Shown one piece after another: positions 42,831 through 46,207 of a DNA stretch of 46,207 bases. Position 1 is the stretch's first letter. Each line of letters starts with the position of its first letter. Under the pieces are notes generated by a model. The model worked only from the letters and a program-made list of their open reading frames with translations, was not told the origin of the DNA and made no database searches. A program made the translations under genes and the position numbers. This DNA comes from Aphodosoma sp044433285 (GTDB taxonomy: Bacteria; Bacteroidota; Bacteroidia; Bacteroidales; Paludibacteraceae), in NCBI GenBank assembly GCA_044433285.1, contig JAWXTU010000007.1, positions 1-46,207 of the forward strand, in the 5' to 3' direction.

Positions 42831-43433
42831 ATGATTATGAAAAATAATAGAACAATTTTAGCTATTTTCGCATCACTGCTACTAATTGTGGCGGTTGGGG
42901 TTTATTCTCTGTTTTCATCTGATACAAATGTGATAAAAACAACTAGTAATATTGATTATAGTAATGGGGCAAAACGCTCTTATGTGCGACAATCAAAAGA
43001 TTATAGTAACCAAATGCAATCTTTTGTAACTCCAATGGTGAGCACTACTCCTACGAGTAGTATAAAAGTAGAGGCAAATAGAGTAGCCTATTCACCGTTG
43101 ACTAGTGCACAATCAACTAGTTATAATGTGTTGGGTACAACATCTAGTAGTAATCAGCAAAATAAGCTGGTATCTATTAGTGGTAGTAGCAACTCTTCAA
43201 CTGGAAGAGCATCTTCAGTGTCATCATCATCATCATCATCGTTTAGCACTACAACTAGTGTGGGTACTATTTCACTGAGTGAGTCGTTTGCTAAAATGAC
43301 AGCTGCAAATGAGACTCTGACAAGAGGGTTTGGTGATTATAATAATGACCCGGGAGAGGTGGTGCCTATCGGTTCAGTTCTGCCACTGTTGTTGCTGGGT
43401 GCTATATATATGTTGATTAAATGGTTTTTATAG
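42831..43433 (+). CDS. Small Ser/Thr-rich protein with N- and C-terminal membrane segments
   Basis: This 200-aa protein has a hydrophobic N-terminus (about 8-27, ILAIFASLLLIVAVGVYSLF). A Ser/Thr-rich low-complexity middle includes a poly-Ser run (about 131-137, encoded in part by six TCA triplets at 43221-43238). It ends in a hydrophobic helix (about 181-199) preceded by acidic residues and PIG (NNDPGEVVPIGSVLPLLLLG). The start is 25 bp after the 1511-aa gene, suggesting co-transcription. The end recalls short Bacteroidota proteins with a P-I-G-x-x-L C-terminal membrane motif, though this is from memory. An alternative start is Met3 (42837). No known domain; function unknown. Confidence 0.7.
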   Translation: MIMKNNRTILAIFASLLLIVAVGVYSLFSSDTNVIKTTSNIDYSNGAKRSYVRQSKDYSNQMQSFVTPMVSTTPTSSIKVEANRVAYSPLTSAQSTSYNVLGTTSSSNQQNKLVSISGSSNSSTGRASSVSSSSSSSFSTTTSVGTISLSESFAKMTAANETLTRGFGDYNNDPGEVVPIGSVLPLLLLGAIYMLIKWFL

Positions 43434-43470
43434 AGAAATTTTTAGTCGTTCTGTAGATAAAATTATATAA

Positions 43471-43488
43471 GGGGACTTCTAAAAACTG
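43471..43488. repeat. Half palindrome GGGGACTTCTAAAAACTG
   Basis: This sequence matches one arm and loop of the dispersed palindrome and lies 37 bp after the 200-aa gene. The following AGAACTATTTTGACTAGC resembles the start of the 70-bp repeat, so a diverged tandem copy may be present. Confidence 0.5.
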
Positions 43489-43606
43489 CTTTGCAGAGAT
43501 TTTTGAAAGATTATTAGAACTATTTTGACTAGCATATTACGAGTTTAGCGGGCTAAATGAGTGATATAAGAGGTAAAATAGGCTGATAAGGGTCAAAAAT
43601 ATTGCA

Positions 43607-43676
43607 AAAGAACTGTTTTGAGTCTCATATTATTAATTTAAATTTTTATTCGGGGAGTTTTTAGAAGTCCCCTATA
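43607..43676. repeat. 70-bp intergenic repeat, copy 2
   Basis: AAAGAACTGTTTTGAGTC leads through an AT-rich middle to a palindrome with CGGGGAG and TCCCCT arms (about 43651-43673). By eye about four-fifths of positions match copy 1 at 1863-1931. It lies in the gap between the T9SS array and fhs. Confidence 0.75.
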
Positions 43677-43705
43677 ATATAGGGTGATTTTGGAGACTCC
43701 ATTAA

Positions 43706-43726
43706 GGAGACTCTTAAAAATTCCCC
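43706..43726. repeat. GGAGA-N-TCCCC palindrome at the fhs 3' end
   Basis: GGAGACTCTTAAAAATTCCCC-like sequence directly abuts the fhs stop codon. Together with the copies at 43471 and 43652 it makes a cluster of three in 260 bp. Confidence 0.5.
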
Positions 43727-45388
43727 TTAAAATAATCCAGTTATTTTTCCATCTTCATCTATATCGATAAGCTCTGCTGTAGGGTGTTCTGGTAATCCAG
43801 GCATACGCATAATATCGCCAGCAATAGGGATGATAAATCCAGCACCAGATGCAATTTCAATATCACGAATTAAGATATTAAAACCAGTCGGACGACCAAG
43901 AAGTTTAGGATCATCAGAAAGGGATTTTTGAGTTTTAGCCATACATATAGACAAATTATCCAATCCTAACTCTTTGATTATTTTGAGTTTGTTTAGCGCC
44001 TTAGGTGCATATTTTACACCGTCTGCTCCGCATATCAATTTAGCTATTGTTGCAATTTTCTCTTCGTGTGTACTCTCCAAATTATATATTGGTTGGAAGT
44101 TAGCCACACCACTCTCTACCGCAGCAACTACTTTATCAGCCAACTCTGCACCGCCAGCACCACCATTTGCCCAAATATCAGCTTTTGCACACTCTACACC
44201 ATTTGCTTGGCAGTGGTTGTATACAGTTTCAATCTCTTCGTCAGTGTCAGATACAAAACGATTGATAGCCACAACTACAGGTAGATTGTAAAGTTTTACA
44301 TTCTCAATATGTTTCTCAAGATTTGGTATACCTCTTTTTAGTGCCTCTACATCTGGCGTTTGTAGCTCTTTTAATGGCATTCCTCCGTGATATTTAAGAG
44401 CTCTAATTGTGGTAACAATTACTACTGCGTCTGGACGTAAATTTGCTGCGCGACATTTAATATCTAGGAATTTTTCAGCCCCTAAATCAGCCCCAAATCC
44501 AGCCTCTGTTACAGTATAATCTGACAATGCCATAGCAGTTTTAGTACCGATAATAGTGTTTGTACCTTGAGCAATATTTGCAAATGGTCCACCATGTATA
44601 ATTGCAGGAGTACCTTCAATTGTTTGTACTAAATTTGGTTTAATAGCATCTTTAAGTAGGGTAGCCATTGCCCCCTCTGCTTTTATGTCGCGTGCATATA
44701 CTGGTCGTTTATCATATGTATATCCGATAAAGATATTGCCCAATCTGCGTTTAAGGTCTTGCATATCAGTCGACATACACAAAATAGCCATCACCTCAGA
44801 TGCTGCTGTAATATCAAATCCAGTCTCTCTTGGAGTACCTGATGTAGTTCCGCCCAATCCAATCACTACGTTGCGCAATGTTCTGTCGTTTAGGTCGATA
44901 ACCCTTTTCCATATCACAGTGCGTGCGTCGATACCAAGATTATTCTTTTTGTTCTGTATGTTATTGTCAATCATCGCACTCAAAAGGTTGTGAGCTTTTT
45001 CGATTGCTGAAAAATCTCCAGTAAAGTGTAGATTGATATCCTCCATAGGTAATACTTGCGAAAATCCACCGCCAGTAGCACCACCTTTCATACCGAATAC
45101 AGGACCAAGTGATGGTTCGCGCAAAACAGCTGTAGCTAATTTGCCTTTTTGGCATAGAGCTTGAGTTAATCCAATACTAACCGTAGTTTTTCCCTCTCCA
45201 GATGGTGTTGGAGATGTTGCAGTAACTAAGATTAATTTACTTTTCGACTCCATTTTGCTGTATTTAAGCGGTAATTTTGCTTTATATTTACCGTACAGCT
45301 CCAATTCGTCGGCATCAATACCTAATTTTGATGCAATTTCTACAATAGGTTTTAGTGTTGCTTTGTTTGCAATTTCTAAATCTGTCAT
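43727..45388 (-). CDS. fhs: Formate--tetrahydrofolate ligase
   Basis: This 553-aa protein has the full length of the family. The ATP-binding P-loop is TPSGEGKTTVSIGL (residues about 61-74), followed by LREPSLGPVFGMKGGATGGG, and downstream EGTPAIIHGGPFANIAQGTN and the VTEAGFGADLGAEKF box. It uses ATP to join formate to tetrahydrofolate, giving 10-formyl-THF for purine and formyl-methionine synthesis. The gene is monocistronic, flanked on both sides by the dispersed palindromes, and convergent with the T9SS array. Confidence 0.97.
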   Translation of the reverse strand: MTDLEIANKATLKPIVEIASKLGIDADELELYGKYKAKLPLKYSKMESKSKLILVTATSPTPSGEGKTTVSIGLTQALCQKGKLATAVLREPSLGPVFGMKGGATGGGFSQVLPMEDINLHFTGDFSAIEKAHNLLSAMIDNNIQNKKNNLGIDARTVIWKRVIDLNDRTLRNVVIGLGGTTSGTPRETGFDITAASEVMAILCMSTDMQDLKRRLGNIFIGYTYDKRPVYARDIKAEGAMATLLKDAIKPNLVQTIEGTPAIIHGGPFANIAQGTNTIIGTKTAMALSDYTVTEAGFGADLGAEKFLDIKCRAANLRPDAVVIVTTIRALKYHGGMPLKELQTPDVEALKRGIPNLEKHIENVKLYNLPVVVAINRFVSDTDEEIETVYNHCQANGVECAKADIWANGGAGGAELADKVVAAVESGVANFQPIYNLESTHEEKIATIAKLICGADGVKYAPKALNKLKIIKELGLDNLSICMAKTQKSLSDDPKLLGRPTGFNILIRDIEIASGAGFIIPIAGDIMRMPGLPEHPTAELIDIDEDGKITGLF

Positions 45389-45405
45389 TTTTTAATTCAT
45401 TTACA

Positions 45406-45435
45406 GGTACTTCTAAAAACAGTATTAGTTTCCCC
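45406..45435. repeat. Palindrome-family element in the fhs leader
   Basis: GGTACTTCTAAAAACAG followed by TATTAGTTTCCCC keeps the TTCTAAAAA core and a CCCC arm with a longer insert. It lies 18 bp upstream of the fhs start codon. Confidence 0.45.
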
Positions 45436-45519
45436 TTGTGTTCGTTTGTATTTTATTTTGTTTGAGTTTTAAGAGTCTCTTTAACATAAAATAAGGAGCA
45501 ATAATATGCTCCTTATCAG

Positions 45520-46068
45520 TTATTTCTTAGTTACAATAACAGCTTTAAGTGTTGCTGTTTCTGTAAAATCTTTTTCATCGTATCTAATTTCTTCTCCTAG
45601 TCCGTATGCTCTGTGGCTTTTTTCTTCTCCAGATTTTGTTAATTCGCCAAGCCATAAGTGGCATCCGTTTATTGATACATTTACTCCATAGTTTGTAATT
45701 TCGTATTTAGGATTGAGAGCTAATATTTTACTCATTGGATCTCCCACACGGAAACCTCCAAAATCTACATTTGTATCAAAAGCAGTGATATTTACTATCT
45801 CATTATCCCAAGTTACATCATATTTAAGTTCTTCGCCAAGGTAGAAATAGTTATGTGTCGATCCATCAAAATCATCATAAATAGATTCGATACGGTCATA
45901 CATTCCATCAACTTTTTTAGGTAATTCATCAATTTTACCTCCAAAAGTTAAAACACCTATTCCATTTTCGGTGTAAATTAATTCTTCAGATTTTGTTGAA
46001 GATGAGCAAGCCATCAGTAAAATTGCAATAACTGTTGCAATACTTACATTTAGTGTTTTTGTTTTCAT
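45520..46068 (-). CDS. Small lipoprotein of unknown function, 182 aa
   Basis: The protein has a lipoprotein signal (MKTKTLNVSIATVIAILLMAC) with lipidation at Cys21. The mature part is about 160 residues, rich in beta-strand-like segments (YTENGIGVLTFGGKIDELPK, YFYLGEELKYDVTWDNEI), with a likely short repeat of the GIG/GEE-x-x-Y-D type (LGEELKYDV and LGEEIRYDE). I do not recognise the family. It sits between ssb and fhs on the same strand, 40 bp after ssb, so it may be read through from ssb. Function unknown. Confidence 0.75.
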   Translation of the reverse strand: MKTKTLNVSIATVIAILLMACSSSTKSEELIYTENGIGVLTFGGKIDELPKKVDGMYDRIESIYDDFDGSTHNYFYLGEELKYDVTWDNEIVNITAFDTNVDFGGFRVGDPMSKILALNPKYEITNYGVNVSINGCHLWLGELTKSGEEKSHRAYGLGEEIRYDEKDFTETATLKAVIVTKK

Positions 46069-46107
46069 GTGATTGTTTTTTTTAGTTGATATTTAAGAAA
46101 ATTGTTA

Positions 46108-46207
46108 TTAAAAAGGTAGATTACTATCGTCGCCAGTAGCAGCAGGTGAGACTGGTGCAGTTGGTTGAGGAGCTGGTTGTGCTACTTGTTGTTGTGCCAC
46201 TTGCGTT
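46108..46207 (-). CDS. ssb: Single-stranded DNA-binding protein, C-terminal tail
   Basis: Only the last 32 codons are in the window, and the gene continues past the right edge. The reverse strand reads TQVAQQQVAQPAPQPTAPVS and ends GDDSNLPF before TAA. A Gln/Pro-rich linker followed by an acidic tip ending in D-x-x-LPF is the diagnostic C-terminus of SSB, which recruits replication and repair proteins. The OB-fold domain is not visible here. Confidence 0.88.
   Translation of the reverse strand, partial: TQVAQQQVAQPAPQPTAPVSPAATGDDSNLPF

Noticed and set aside
43221..43238. Six TCA triplets as a phase-variation tract
   Set aside because: The unit is three bases, so length changes would keep the reading frame and only alter the poly-Ser length.
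43974..44993. Several plus-strand frames opposite fhs
   Set aside because: The minus-strand fhs protein is full length with all motifs; the opposite frames are shadows.

Overview
The window looks like chromosomal DNA of a Bacteroidota bacterium, most likely order Bacteroidales. The base composition is AT-rich. Promoters match the Bacteroidota pattern (TTTG, about 20 nt, then TAnnTTTG) in front of mreB, the tRNAs and a pair of small genes. SusC/SusD proteins, GldA/GldB-like proteins and type IX secretion (T9SS) C-terminal sorting domains are all present. The genus cannot be fixed from the sequence alone. T9SS sorting domains argue against a typical gut Bacteroides.

Region 1 (1-14.8 kb) is mostly housekeeping. 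It holds the start of a MATE transporter, a Fur-family regulator with a GldB-like lipoprotein, a divergent GldA-like ATPase, ruvB, and an oligosaccharide flippase. The cell-elongation operon mreB-mreC-mreD-mrdA-rodA follows and ends at a strong 15-bp-stem terminator. After it come a convergent MFS sugar-type transporter, folC, and two identical tRNA-Val(TAC) genes with their own promoter and terminator.

Region 2 (14.8-15.3 kb) has two tandem paralogous genes, each encoding a 55-aa lysine-rich protein of unknown function, on the minus strand.

Region 3 (15.4-30.2 kb) is a polysaccharide utilisation locus for a beta-1,3-glucan (laminarin-like) substrate. A membrane-spanning one-component regulator (beta-propeller, Y_Y_Y, TM, LuxR-type HTH) is followed by SusC, SusD, a surface lipoprotein, a GH16 lipoprotein, a GH128-like lipoprotein with a CBM6-like C-terminus, and a GH3 lipoprotein. 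Inferred division of labour: surface endo-glucanases cut the glucan, SusCD imports the oligosaccharides, and GH3 releases glucose.

Region 4 (30.2-43.4 kb) continues on the same strand with four very large non-catalytic proteins. They have Sec signal peptides and T9SS C-terminal domains and are built from three recurring modules: ten copies of a CBM-like beta-sandwich (S-x-Y-S-D-x-Y-T motif), ten Fn3-like modules, and four copies of a WC...YTPLYV...WGxC module. A small Ser/Thr-rich membrane protein closes the array. I infer that the array is a T9SS-exported glucan-binding or adhesive layer coupled to the utilisation locus. It is the most unusual part of the window.

Region 5 (43.7 kb to the end) holds fhs (formate-THF ligase), a small lipoprotein and the C-terminal tail of ssb. 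A family of short imperfect palindromes of the form GGGGA-N11-TCCCC lies between the genes of regions 1 and 5, with one more copy after the GH16 gene, and is not explained by any gene.
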